Source: Streptomyces atratus (lineage in GTDB: Bacteria > Actinomycetota > Actinomycetes > Streptomycetales > Streptomycetaceae). Taken from it: 64,000 nucleotides of DNA. Position numbers and translations under genes: made by a program. The stretch is taken from positions 1 through 64,000 of the forward strand of contig NZ_BMRN01000033.1 in NCBI RefSeq assembly GCF_014648655.1. Reading direction: 5' to 3'. Below, piece by piece: positions 34,688 to 43,697 of this stretch (position 1 is its first letter; each line of letters starts with the position of its first letter). A model generated the notes under the pieces. It was given only the letters and a program-made list of their open reading frames with translations. It had not been told where the DNA came from and made no database searches.

Positions 34688-35731
34688 TCACCAGCCAGGG
34701 TTGGAGCTGCGCCTGCCGATGCGGGATGTCGGCCGCGCGCGGGCTCCCCGGTCATCGGCGTCGTCTGCTTCGCGCAGCTTCCGCCAGAGGCGGGTGCGGT
34801 GCAGCATGTAGAGAGCGATGAACAGGACGATCGCCTGCAACCCCACGGCTAGCAGCCAGAAGACGACCTTGCTCTCCAGCTCGTTGGTCATGTACGTGAA
34901 GTTCATGCCGAAGAACCCAGTCAGGAACGAGAGCGGCAGGAAGATCGTCGACACGATGGTCAACCGATTGATCACTCCGTTCTGTTCTCCGGACACGAGG
35001 GAGGAGTAGCTGCCGAAGACGCGCCTGGTGGCTTCCTGGAGAGATTCGATGTTCGTGAGCACCAGCCTGGCGTGCTGTTGGTAGGAGCGAACAAGCCTCT
35101 GCCGTTCCTCGGGAAAGTTGGGGTTCATCATCCTCCGCGTCAAGGTTTCGTCCATCACCTGGAGGTAGGGCAGGAGCGAGTGGTGCAGGAGGGCGGCGTG
35201 CCGTCGCAGACGCGCCAATTGATAGACCTGCTCGGGGTGCCGTCGCTCGAACATCTCGTCCTCGAGGTCCTCCGCCGCCAGGAGAGCTTCCACGGCGGAC
35301 CGGCGAAAGGACTCCAGGGCCTCCTGCAGCAGCAGGAACAGCGTGGCCACGATGTCGGAGGGTCTCTCGTGAGGAAGTCGGGCGGTGAGGGTCTTGATCA
35401 GCGCGAGCGGTCCACGGTGAACCGTGACCAGGTACCGCTCGGTCACGAACGCATGGAGATGAGTGACCTGGTCCGCCTCGACCACGGGCACGACGAACCC
35501 GGCCCTGTCACCGAGGTATTCGGCCCGCACGGATTCGCCCTTCCGGCCAAGCCACGTCAAGCCCTCGGCCAGACCGAGCTGGTCGGCGACCGGCATTTCG
35601 TCGGGCGACACTTCCTGGGGCAGTTCGATGTCCACGAGCAGGAAATCCGATGCTGTGAGACGCTCACGAGCCTCCGACACGTGTGTCTCGGCGACGCCCC
35701 CTTCCGGCATCGACACCACCAATACGATCAT
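34688..35731 (-). CDS. corA: CorA-family divalent metal transporter
   Basis: A 347-aa membrane protein. A long cytoplasmic N-terminal domain (residues 1-270) is followed by two transmembrane helices near 277-300 and 313-333. The signature FFGMNF stands at the end of the first helix, as in the CorA GMN motif. A basic arginine-rich C-terminal tail is exposed to the cytoplasm. Such proteins import Mg2+ or Co2+, or export Zn2+; the ion is not predictable here. No partner genes adjoin. Confidence 0.88.
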   Translation of the reverse strand: MIVLVVSMPEGGVAETHVSEARERLTASDFLLVDIELPQEVSPDEMPVADQLGLAEGLTWLGRKGESVRAEYLGDRAGFVVPVVEADQVTHLHAFVTERYLVTVHRGPLALIKTLTARLPHERPSDIVATLFLLLQEALESFRRSAVEALLAAEDLEDEMFERRHPEQVYQLARLRRHAALLHHSLLPYLQVMDETLTRRMMNPNFPEERQRLVRSYQQHARLVLTNIESLQEATRRVFGSYSSLVSGEQNGVINRLTIVSTIFLPLSFLTGFFGMNFTYMTNELESKVVFWLLAVGLQAIVLFIALYMLHRTRLWRKLREADDADDRGARARPTSRIGRRSSNPGW

Positions 35732-36454
35732 CGTTCCTCCCTGTGGGGCAGGGGCTGAGTCACCTCCAGCGTGCGCAGACCCTGTAGCCCACGCACACGG
35801 ATGGACTCATTCGCCCCGCCGGGGGCCTCGAACGAGTGCGAGTCGCACTGTGCCGGTGGCGGCCGCCATCGACCGGCTCGCCGGCGATCCGGAGATCGCT
35901 CGCAGGCAGTGTGTGCCATGCAGTTCGCCGCCCAACATCCTGCGGCATGCCGACTGGACGCCACCGGACCTGGGCTGACCGGTCCGCGGCCATCCCGGGG
36001 CTTCGACACGTCGGTCCAAGGGAACGGCCGGGGTGTCAACCCTGGTGGCGGTGGCGGTGACCGAGGCCGAAAACCGCGACCACCTTGATGACTCGTCGGC
36101 TCACCCGCAAGCCTGCCCGCCAGGCGCAGCCCCGGGCCGACATCTTCTCCCACTCGTCAGCACCAGAGCCCGCCGTCGGCCCGGCTGCCCCACCTGTCGC
36201 TGCGTTGCTTCACCTTGGCGATCCGGTCGATCCGGGGACGGACATGTCGATCTGCTCGCCGACCTCGCGCGGGGGAGAGCAACTCGACATCGTGACAACT
36301 GTCGCCGCGTGGATCGGGGGCACCGGCTGGAACCTCACCGGGATCCGCACCAGTGTCGAGGGCATCCAATGTGAACACCGGGCCTGTTTTTCACCTCCGT
36401 CCGTAGATCACCAGCGGGCTTGGTTCCGGGGCGGATAGTTGCCCGCGATCGGTC
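35732..36454. other. 720 bases without a convincing gene
   Basis: Upstream of corA and downstream of the DinB-like gene. Frames on both strands are proline- or arginine-rich and look like antisense noise. I see no repeat or RNA gene; the corA promoter must lie near 35732-35800. Confidence 0.35.
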
Positions 36455-37024
36455 TCACAGCTGCGGTGGGACCGGCCGTCCGAGAAACGCGGCAAGCCGA
36501 TCGATGGCCGGAGCGGTCTCCTCGACGGGTTGCGGTTCGGCGAATCGTCCCGTGCGGGGCTGGGGGGAGAGTTGGACCTGAACGAACGCCAGGGCCTGCT
36601 CGGCAAGGTCTTCGGGCAGCCGGGCAGGGATGCCGGTGGCTCGGGCGAGGTCCCATCCGTGAGCAAGCAGATCGTACAGGCGGATCTGCAAGCGCTCGGC
36701 GCCCGTGGCACTCCCCAAGGGGCCGCGATAGCTCCGCTCGAGAACCCCCGGACGGGAGAAAGCCGCCTGCAGCGAAGCGCCGGAGGCCCGGCAGGCTTCG
36801 ACCGGCTCGTCACCGAGGTGGTCTGCTCCGCGCTCGGGCATCGGGCCACCCTCGATCAAGGCTGCGAACACCAGGTCCATGCCTACCAGGTGGTTGACCA
36901 CATCGCGCACGTTCCATTCCGTGCACGGCGTCGACGCCTTCCACTGCTCCGGGCGGATCTCGGCGATCAAGTCGCCGACGGCTTCGCACGCGCGTGTGAG
37001 ATCTTCAACAGAAGCGGTCGTCAT
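36455..37024 (-). CDS. TIGR03086-family metal-binding protein (DinB/mycothiol-dependent type)
   Basis: A 189-aa protein of the DinB/MDMPI fold. The metal-site pattern is visible: a histidine in RDVVNHLVGMD (near residue 45), an acidic stretch, and a second histidine in YDLLAHGWDLARATG. PCTEWNVRDVVNHL is the family hallmark. Members are thought to be mycothiol-dependent transferases or isomerases; the reaction is unknown. The gene stands alone. Confidence 0.8.
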   Translation of the reverse strand: MTTASVEDLTRACEAVGDLIAEIRPEQWKASTPCTEWNVRDVVNHLVGMDLVFAALIEGGPMPERGADHLGDEPVEACRASGASLQAAFSRPGVLERSYRGPLGSATGAERLQIRLYDLLAHGWDLARATGIPARLPEDLAEQALAFVQVQLSPQPRTGRFAEPQPVEETAPAIDRLAAFLGRPVPPQL

Positions 37025-37207
37025 CAGGCAAGGCTACGTCGGCCCCCGTCAGGTGACCCGATGGTTTTGCGGCGGTCCGGAGACAACCGTGTGCGTTCAT
37101 CGAGGCCCTCCCTGCCTGCTGTCCGTCCCGGTCCGTGAGCCCGAAGGCCGGCAAGTTCGTCCACGTGGTGCCACCCATGGCATCACCGTCATCTCCTGAA
37201 GCCAGAC

Positions 37208-37255
37208 ATGAGGCCACGTCAATGGTGATCAAATCCGTTGCTGATGTGGCCTCAT
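37208..37255. repeat. stem-loop, 14-bp arms with 20-base loop
   Basis: ATGAGGCCACGTCA (37208-37221) and TGATGTGGCCTCAT (37242-37255) pair with one mismatch around a 20-base AT-richer loop. There is no T tract. It may be an IS end or a terminator between the DinB-like gene and the next gene. Confidence 0.5.
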
Positions 37256-37319
37256 CACGAGCACGCACTCAGTTTGTTTCTTCTGGCGCTTCTGAAGTGA
37301 TGCGGGCAGGATGTGCGGC

Positions 37320-37667
37320 ATGACAGACAGTTCCGGCTCTGTTCCTGCGGACGTAGGTGACCGCCAGGCGATAGAGAACATCCTCGGTCGTCCTTCGAGT
37401 CAGACATGGCCGACGGGTGCATTGGCACCGGGTAGCCGGGTCACGGTCGTTCGTGACCCGGACTGGGACGGTCCTCGGCAGGCCGAATTTCCTGGAACGA
37501 TCGATGCCACGGGTGCCCCCGAACCCAACGAGCATGTCCAGGCGCTCAGTGACGAGCTGCTGTACTGGACCTCCGCCGCCCCTGGGAGTGGCCCACCGCC
37601 CCGAACCGGCCGACCCCGGCCCGGGCCCGCAGATGCTTCACCCGGGCGGACAGATCGACGATGGTGA
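37320..37667 (+). CDS. hypothetical protein, C-terminus probably replaced
   Basis: The first 80 residues look like a Streptomyces protein of unknown function: LGRPSSQTWPTGALAPGSRV, TVVRDPDWDGPRQAEFPGTI, then EPNEHVQALSDELLYW. Relatives I recall continue after ELEYW with VAFDEPQYD. Here the coherent sequence stops at ELLYW and becomes Pro/Arg-rich noise (APGSGPPPRTGRPRPG), so the 3' end has been lost to a frameshift or deletion. The ATG at 37320 follows CAGGATG. Confidence 0.45.
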   Translation: MTDSSGSVPADVGDRQAIENILGRPSSQTWPTGALAPGSRVTVVRDPDWDGPRQAEFPGTIDATGAPEPNEHVQALSDELLYWTSAAPGSGPPPRTGRPRPGPADASPGRTDRRW

Positions 37668-37790
37668 ACAACGTCTCACCTGCAGGGCGGTCCGGCAGAC
37701 GTTCGGCGGGCGCGACCGTAACCGGTCGGGCAACTTGCGGTGGAGGCCGTCCATCCCGTTGCACCGGCCGCGCCGCTGTGACGCTGCGTG

Positions 37791-38582
37791 TTACGTGGCG
37801 AGCGTCAGGCGCGGGAGGACGCGGAGGCGGATGCCGTGGCGGGTGCGCAGCCGGTGAATTTCGAGAAGAGCGATGAGCGAAGTCGCCGTCGCGCCGCCGA
37901 GCGGCAGTATGGGCGGGATCTGCGGCCACTGGGCCAGTGAGAAGAAAATGTCCTGCAGAGCCAGCTCCCACGCGAAGGCGATGGTGATCAATGCCGGGAG
38001 TGCCTGATGGATCTCCATCGTGCGGAACATGTACCGAGAGATCGCCGGTATCGCATGGAGGAGGAATCCGACACCGCGCGCCGTTGCGTAGACGAGTCCC
38101 AGCGCGAGGGCCAGCATGGCTACGCCGGCGGCGACTGACGACGCCGGGCTGCGGCCGATGGGCCCGAAGTAGAACCAGGCCGCCGCACCCCAGATGGCGG
38201 CGATCAGCAGGATGTGCCCGAGGAAGGCACCGAGTGCGGTGAGCGGGCCACGCAACCGCACTGCCAGCCGACCGCCGAGCTGGCGGCGGACCGCCGTCAG
38301 GTACACCGCCACGATGACCGAGGCCGTGACCGCGAGTGCAACGGGGGCCAGCAGAAGCCGGAGCACACCGTCCACGGCCCACAGCGATAACCGCACCCGG
38401 TCGTTGAGAACGAGCGGCGCTTTGACGACCGCACCGATCATGATGCTGCCCCAGAACCTGATGCTTTGCAGCCACTCGATCGGCCGGTCCCGCAGAACTG
38501 CCTCCGGTACCGGCTCCATCCACCGTTCTGACAGTAAGCGGTCCTTGTTCTCACGCACCGGCCCGTCTACCTCGTCCACCAT
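37791..38582 (-). CDS. multi-pass membrane protein of unknown function
   Basis: A 263-aa protein with about five or six hydrophobic segments, for example LLLAPVALAVTASVIVAVYL, LGAFLGHILLIAAIWGAAAW, VAAGVAMLALALGLVYATA and ALPALITIAFAWELAL, joined by basic loops. A short acidic N-terminus (VDEVDGPVRENKDRLLSE) precedes the first segment. I recognise no family. The start is uncertain: ATG 38582 lacks a ribosome site, and upstream in-frame codons look noncoding. It has no operon partner. Confidence 0.6.
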   Translation of the reverse strand: MVDEVDGPVRENKDRLLSERWMEPVPEAVLRDRPIEWLQSIRFWGSIMIGAVVKAPLVLNDRVRLSLWAVDGVLRLLLAPVALAVTASVIVAVYLTAVRRQLGGRLAVRLRGPLTALGAFLGHILLIAAIWGAAAWFYFGPIGRSPASSVAAGVAMLALALGLVYATARGVGFLLHAIPAISRYMFRTMEIHQALPALITIAFAWELALQDIFFSLAQWPQIPPILPLGGATATSLIALLEIHRLRTRHGIRLRVLPRLTLAT

Positions 38583-39174
38583 AGGCGAATCGTGGCATCC
38601 GCGCGGTGCGTACGACAATCCTCCGGACAGTGTGGCAAGGCCTCGGTGCTCGGGCCTGCCACGTGCTCGCCAAATGGCCTGCTTGGGGTGCAAGACGCCT
38701 GCTGCTCGTGTTCGCGCACGCGACCTGGAGTGCAGGTGAAAGTGGCGCCGCACCTGTGGGTGCAGCGCCGTACGTCAGGCCCTGACCGGACCGAGGCGGA
38801 GAACGGCATCGCGGGTGCGGCCGCCGACTACCTTGCCGCGCTCGGCCGTGAAAGCCATCACCGAGTCGGTGTCCGGGCGACCGTAGAGATCCTCGCCTTC
38901 AACCTGGTCGCCTCGGGCCCCTACGATCGCTCCGGAGCGACGAGGCCATGTGTCGTTCGAATCTGATCTGTTCAGTGCCCTCAGACAGGGAGCCGGATAG
39001 CTGGGCCGCTGGGTCACAGAGGCCGACCACAAGGCACTGCAGTGATCAGTGGCGGGAGCGGTCGGAGTGCATTGAGATCAGCCAACGGTCGGCGAGACAG
39101 GGAACAACGCAGGTAGGACGCCTGAAATGAGCGTGGACGAGAGCTGATCCGCCTCAGGTGTTCAGCAACGTGCC
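38583..39174. other. 590 bases without a convincing gene
   Basis: Between two minus-strand genes. No frame on either strand keeps coding bias for more than about 40 codons. I see no clear RNA gene, repeat or transposon end. Confidence 0.35.
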
Positions 39175-39630
39175 TCAAGCGCTTCCGCCGTGCTCGCGCG
39201 TCGCGATCCGGGCCAGCTTCGTCAGCATCATGCCGTTGCGGACCGCGACGATGTAATCCACGGGGAGTCCGTGCATCCGGGTGCCGGGGCCCCGGAGGGG
39301 GTGCCAGTCGAGAACGAAGAGGGTGTTCTCGCCCCACGGGATCAAGTTCATGGCAATGCGGGCTGCGCCGAAAGGATCTGCCTTTGCTTCCAGTTCGAGG
39401 CGGTGTTGCGGTTCGCAGATGCGGACGACACAAGTGTCGTCGAGGGTCAGGGGGCCGGCACCGACTCGGACTTTCAGGCGGGAGCCTACTTCTGGCCAGT
39501 GCGGGTCCGCGGCGAGGACCTGCTGGGTTCCTGTGACCCACTCCCCGTAGCGGTGGCCGTCGGACAGCAGGCCCCAGACCTCGGACGGCGAGCTCAGGAT
39601 CAGACGGCAATTCCGGGCCACACTGATCAC
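39175..39630 (-). CDS. SRPBCC (START-like) domain protein
   Basis: A 151-aa protein of the polyketide-cyclase/START-like fold with the usual pattern: CRLILSSPSEVWGLLSDGHR, a GT..V segment, GSRLKVRVGAGPLTLDD, and a C-terminal helix NGMMLTKLARIATRE. Such proteins bind hydrophobic ligands. The GTG at 39630 follows AGAAGGAAC. The sequence upstream is a universal-stress-protein relic and is not part of this gene. Ligand unknown. Confidence 0.75.
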   Translation of the reverse strand: MISVARNCRLILSSPSEVWGLLSDGHRYGEWVTGTQQVLAADPHWPEVGSRLKVRVGAGPLTLDDTCVVRICEPQHRLELEAKADPFGAARIAMNLIPWGENTLFVLDWHPLRGPGTRMHGLPVDYIVAVRNGMMLTKLARIATREHGGSA

Positions 39631-39719
39631 GTTCCTTCTGGAGGATGAGGGACATGGGAGATGCTGCCGGTCATGGCTCCTCCGGGACGAGGCGGTCCGG
39701 CACAGCAGGCGCTGGGTAG

Positions 39720-39983
39720 CCGTGAAGCCCGACGCGAGAACCTGGCGATTGGTCCGCCGGTGAGCACGCATCGCCTGGCGGGCCGCTTCATCGCCGCTCG
39801 TGTGGGGCAACCAGTCGAGCGCGCCGGGAAACGGCGGGAAATCCTCAACGGTTACCGCTTTCGCCACACCATGGATGCACTCCGCCCTTCGCACGGCCCA
39901 GCGAATGGCTGCTTCGATGAGTCCGAGCCGTCGACTCCGACAACGATGGCCCCTGGCTTCTCACGTCGGTCAGCCGCGGTCAT
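39720..39983 (-). pseudogene. universal stress protein (UspA) fragment
   Basis: The minus strand begins GAIVVGVDGSDSSKQ, the N-terminal beta strand of a UspA domain. After a frameshift it continues ECIHGVAKAVTVEDFPPFPG, then ALDWLP. The ATP-binding GSRG motif and the C-terminal half are missing, so the gene is a fragment between an IS5 remnant and the SRPBCC gene. Confidence 0.55.
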
Positions 39984-39989
39984 CCTCGG

Positions 39990-40430
39990 CTCGACGGCTG
40001 GCGCGGCCGCACCGGATTCCTGGTCCGGCCGCCCACGGGCTTGGCCTCCAGCCTCATGCCGACCGCAACCCCTGCACAATCCGACAGGTCCATACGGGGC
40101 TGCGATCTGCTTGACCGCGTGGATCCCCTGGCCGGCCGTGGGCACGTCGGCGGAGGCTTTGGCGCTCTGGGCGTCCATCCCGCATGCGCTCGGCTCGGGG
40201 CCCGGCCTTCGGTCTCCCGTACCAACCGCCGGAGCAGGCCGTTGAGCTGGACGAATGCCGTCCTTCTGCCAGGCCGCAAAGTATTCGTAGACGGTGCAAC
40301 GGCTTCCCACGGGGCGAAGTCGTGGGGGGAAGCAGCGCCAGGGAATCCCGGTCCGGTCTACGTACAGGATCGCGCCCAGACTTCCGTGGCCAGCGGCACC
40401 GTCGCCCCGGCGCCGGACGGCCGCCACGGT
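39990..40430 (-). pseudogene. IS5-family transposase remnant
   Basis: Pieces in several minus-strand frames align with an IS5-type transposase: AILYVDRTGIPWRCFPPRLR, TVYEYFAAWQKDGI, FVQLNGLLRRLVRETEGRA, then MDAQSAKASADVPTAGQGI (normally VDSQSVKTS...). The C-terminal DDE glutamate region is absent. Multiple frameshifts show it is old. Confidence 0.6.
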
Positions 40431-40574
40431 TCACCGGTCCGCGGATGCCGGGGGACAAAAGCGAGGTCGGGGCGGGCCGTGCCGCGGCGAGCCCCGGGCC
40501 GACCAGGCCTACGGACCTCGCCGAAGGCCCCGACGGGGGAGCAGCGCGGCGACCAAGGCCCGCCGCCGAAGTCG

Positions 40575-40860
40575 GGTCCGCGAGGACTACGTGCTCGACG
40601 CGCGAACCGGTGTTCGTCACCCACCGCCGGCCGGGGCCGGGCAAGGTCCTCAGCGCCCGTGACGTCTGCCCCGACACCGGGCACGCCCAGCTGTCCTACG
40701 ACCTGGCCCGCGTACTACTGGACGAATACACCGTCGTACACGGGCCAGGCGCCGGTTGAGACCTGTACGAGCACCGGCACTCGGCGAAGCTTGCTCCGGA
40801 CAACAGTGCCGTCGGCCGCGCCGGGGCCGTCGGGGAAGTGGCCAGGATGGAAGTGCCACT
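40575..40860 (+). pseudogene. tyrosine recombinase (integrase) C-terminal remnant
   Basis: Plus-strand frames read VFVTHRRPGPGKVLSARDVC, PDTGHAQLSYDLARVLLDEY and TVVHGPGAG, then a stop, then DLYEHRHSAKLAPDN. This resembles the C-terminal part of site-specific integrases, where RLSYxRAxxLL...DLHQFRHS contains the catalytic HxxR. The arginine in HRH is visible, but the final tyrosine segment is not. Confidence 0.45.
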
Positions 40861-40986
40861 GGTCGGTGGCCGCGGCCGGTACGCACCGCAGCTCTGGCCC
40901 GGGGTACAGCCGTGTCCTCGCCTGGACTGCCCGGCCGGTCCAGCGTCCCTGTGCCCTTGGCCGACACCTTTGACCATGCCCCGTAG

Positions 40987-41244
40987 GTGTGGAACGCCGC
41001 ACAGCTCCGCGAAGCGATCAAAGATCTGCCCGATGACACACCCATCCACATCGTGTCGCCGAAGACCCCGGTTGTTCCGACGGGTACCGATCAAGCGCCA
41101 GATGCACGGCCGATCCTCGATCACCCTGCTCAGAGCCCACATCCTCCTCCAGCCGCAGTCATCACGAAAGAGCGGCCACAACCACTCAGTTGGCGAGTTG
41201 AGCGTCTCCGTTCGTGGCCATGGTCGGGAGTGGCCTCCATCTGA
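40987..41244 (+). pseudogene. truncated DUF6225-like gene
   Basis: The frame starts VWNAAQLREAIKDLPDDTPI and HIV, like the N-terminal block of the small DUF6225 family (WxxGQLREALKDLPDDTPIHIG). After about 25 residues the similarity stops and the rest is antisense to the DUF2071 gene. Only a stub is left. Confidence 0.4.
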
Positions 41245-41932
41245 CGGGGACATTCCGCATGACCAGAGCGCAGTCCAGGGTCGCGCTTCCCGGCGGGAAG
41301 CGGTCCGGGTCGTCGAAGAAGGACGACGCGGCAGAGCGAACCCGGCCGGCTTCCACGTGCCAGGCGTTGGTTTGAAGTTCCATGCCGTCCAGGTGATGGC
41401 CCGACCTGGTGGCCGAGAAGCCCTGTGCCCCGTCTCGGAAGAAACGAGAAGCCTCTGCAAGATCCACGAAGAGCTTGCTGCCTCGCAGCTCGTCGGACAG
41501 CTCAACGGTGACATCCACTCGAGTGTCTCCATTCCAGGTCGCCAATGCGACACGCACCTGGCGGGGGGCCTCGTGCACCTCGAAATCGGCGCGTCCGTGT
41601 TCACCGGGGAAGACACGGCCTCCGGCCCAGGCGTTGAGCCGCGAAGAGGTGTCGCGGCGTGGGATGTAAACGCCGGTCTCGACCCCGTTCGGTCCGTCCC
41701 ATTCGACGGCGATCCGATGCGCCGCGTTCTCGCTCCGCAGTCCGAATGCCTTGGGTGCCCAGGCTGGCCGAACATTTCCCAGGCGCAGGAGGCAGATGCC
41801 CGCGACCGCGTAACCGTGCACCACTTGCGGGCGCAGCGGCTCGGGGAGCAGGCGTGCCGCGGCGTCCGGAGCGACCCGGTAGTTCACCAGAAGCCGTCGT
41901 TCAACGGTGCTGGACAGTCGCGGCTGCCTCAT
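41186..41932 (-). CDS. DUF2071 (YqjF-like) protein
   Basis: A 248-aa cytoplasmic protein of the DUF2071/acetoacetate-decarboxylase-like fold. Typical segments are RRLLVNYRVAPDAAARLLPE, HGYAVAGICLLRLGNVRPAW and a central GVYIPRRDTSS. The function of the family is unknown. The ATG 41932 has GGGAGGGATC upstream and overlaps the ArsR stop (ATGA), so it is translated together with the regulator and is presumably its main target. Confidence 0.8.
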   Translation of the reverse strand: MRQPRLSSTVERRLLVNYRVAPDAAARLLPEPLRPQVVHGYAVAGICLLRLGNVRPAWAPKAFGLRSENAAHRIAVEWDGPNGVETGVYIPRRDTSSRLNAWAGGRVFPGEHGRADFEVHEAPRQVRVALATWNGDTRVDVTVELSDELRGSKLFVDLAEASRFFRDGAQGFSATRSGHHLDGMELQTNAWHVEAGRVRSAASSFFDDPDRFPPGSATLDCALVMRNVPVRWRPLPTMATNGDAQLAN

Positions 41933-42261
41933 GATCCCTCCCTCTGCGCCCCGGGGCGCCATTTCGTGTGGCGCAGCACGATCTGCTCGGGGCAGACGGC
42001 GCTGAGGAACCGACCGATGCAGGTCGCCAGGCGATCCTCGGCCAGTGTGTAAAGGATCCGGTTGCCGTCCCGGCGCTCGGTGACCAGGCCGGCTCCCTTG
42101 AGCACGCCGAGATGCCGTGAGATGGAGGGCGCGCTGATCGGGAACTTACCCGCGATCTCGCCAGCAGCGAGCTCGCCGCCTCTGAGGTCCTCAAGGATCT
42201 GACGCCTCGTCGGGTCGGCGAGGGCCTTGAAGACTCCTGTCTCGTCCTGAGCTTCTGTCAC
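41929..42261 (-). CDS. ArsR-family transcriptional regulator
   Basis: A 110-aa winged-helix repressor: FKALADPTRRQILEDL, ELAAGEIAGKFPISAPSISR, HLGVLKGAGLVTERRDGNRI and LYTLAED. The metal-binding CVC motif of ArsR/SmtB is absent, as in SdpR-like members. The GTG at 42261 directly abuts a perfect inverted repeat, which it probably binds. It forms an operon with the DUF2071 gene through an ATGA overlap. Confidence 0.85.
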   Translation of the reverse strand: MTEAQDETGVFKALADPTRRQILEDLRGGELAAGEIAGKFPISAPSISRHLGVLKGAGLVTERRDGNRILYTLAEDRLATCIGRFLSAVCPEQIVLRHTKWRPGAQREGS

Positions 42262-42295
42262 GTTAGATATTTAGCACATTGGCTAAATATCTAAC
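42262..42295. promoter_or_regulatory. ArsR operator, perfect 14+6+14 inverted repeat
   Basis: GTTAGATATTTAGC, ACATTG, GCTAAATATCTAAC. The repeat is AT-rich in GC-rich DNA and ends one base before the ArsR start codon. TAAATAT inside it can serve as the -10 box of a leaderless message, so a bound ArsR dimer would block the polymerase. Confidence 0.75.
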
Positions 42296-42563
42296 AAGGG
42301 ATCCGCGACCTGTGTCGGCGAAGTCGGCGACTGCTCGCCAGTCGCTCGCTCAGCCCGCCAACTCCTTCACCAAGACTGCCGAGCGTGACGTCCCTGCTCG
42401 CCGACGGGTGTCCCGTCCCATGCAAGCCGGCGGATTCTCACGGCATCTCACGTGATGTGGCGGATTCTCAATGGATCAAGGCTGGGCCGAGCTATGCGGT
42501 ACTGGCTGTCCGTCTGGGAAGAACCCAGTCGCGCTCCGGCGACAGAGTTGACAGGATGCGGCT

Positions 42564-43307
42564 ATGGCTAACGATCTCCTGCTCCTTCGCGCCCGGGAGT
42601 TGTGGGTGGAGCTGGCGGACGCACCGGTTGAGTTCTGTCCGTTGGGAGGGACGAACGTCGTGGTCGCGCCCGGTTCGCGGATGTGTCCACCAACGTGGGT
42701 GGGGGTCGTGCGGATCGGTGATGACGCCATCATCACTGCGCCGAGTGTGCGGGCCGCCGGGATCGTGGACACCGCAGTGCGGAAGATGGCCCACGAAGAG
42801 CTCGTCGACGCCGCCCGTCTGCGCGCGGTGCTGCCTGTCCTCGATGTCCTCGGGCCGGCTTCGCTCTTCTATATCGACCGGGACGGTTTTCGTCCTGCGC
42901 ATGAAGGTACCGCGGTCGAGCAGCTGCGGATCGGTGACGGCGGCCTGGCTACGCTGCTGGCCCTGGCCGGGGAGGAGGAGGTGGGCGAGAGCGGTCTGGA
43001 GGACATCTCCTCTCCCGCATTCTGTCTTCGCCGGGGCGACGAGGTGGTGGCCGCAGCCGGGTACCGGTCCTGGCCGCGGTCGGTGGCCCATCTGAGCGTG
43101 CTGGTTACCCCGCATTTTCGGGGCAACCACCTGGCGCGGGTAGTGGCGTCCGCAGCAGTGGCCCATGCCTTCGATGCCGGCTTGCTGCCGCAGTGGAGAG
43201 CACGTGCCTACCCATCACGACGTGTGGCTGTAGCTCTGGGTTTCCAGGAACTGGGTGTCCAGCTCAGCGTTCGTCTCGGCGACGCCCCTGTCGACCGGGG
43301 CTGCTGA
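42564..43307 (+). CDS. GNAT-family N-acetyltransferase
   Basis: A 247-aa protein. The C-terminal 110 residues carry the GNAT core: ISSPAFCLRRGDEVVAAAGY, VAHLSVLVTPHFRGNHLARV (acetyl-CoA-binding RGxxxA-type loop) and RVAVALGFQELG. The N-terminal half has no recognised domain. The ATG 42564 follows CAGGAT by six bases, so it may be leaderless. Substrate unknown; no partner genes. Confidence 0.75.
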   Translation: MANDLLLLRARELWVELADAPVEFCPLGGTNVVVAPGSRMCPPTWVGVVRIGDDAIITAPSVRAAGIVDTAVRKMAHEELVDAARLRAVLPVLDVLGPASLFYIDRDGFRPAHEGTAVEQLRIGDGGLATLLALAGEEEVGESGLEDISSPAFCLRRGDEVVAAAGYRSWPRSVAHLSVLVTPHFRGNHLARVVASAAVAHAFDAGLLPQWRARAYPSRRVAVALGFQELGVQLSVRLGDAPVDRGC

Positions 43308-43697
43308 GGACGAAGCTTCCACTCTTCCACCACTTCCGCCTCTTCCGTGAAAGCCATGTCGTCTGGGATCAGCGAGCCCGAGGTTCTCAAACGACATGGC
43401 AACAGCGCAGGTCGGCATCCTGGCACCTGCCGATTACGCAGCGACAGGACACATGTTGCTCAGCCACGGCAGTTGTAGTTCCTGATCGGTAGCGTGTCGG
43501 TGCTGGGTGCCGTGTGTGAGCGGTCCGCCGTGGTGGTGGCTGTGACGGCGGCAAGGGCGCTGTCGTGAACGCTGATCACCGGGCCATGGTGTGGGAGTGC
43601 CGGGGCACGGTACGGCTGGGGTGGCGTGCCCACGCGGAGATCACCGGGACGGTGGCTGGGGCGAGGCCGCCCTGCGCCCGTCTGCCAGAATCGACGC
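43308..43697. other. intergenic, nothing recognised
   Basis: About 390 bases between two plus-strand genes. CAGAAT at 43686-43691 lies seven bases before the methyltransferase GTG and may be its -10 box. Nothing else stands out. Confidence 0.35.

Noticed and set aside
36085..36438. Plus-strand hypothetical gene
   Set aside because: No ribosome site, weak codon bias and no coherent protein character.
38775..39032. Minus-strand small hypothetical gene
   Set aside because: Composition is noncoding-like and there is no start signal.
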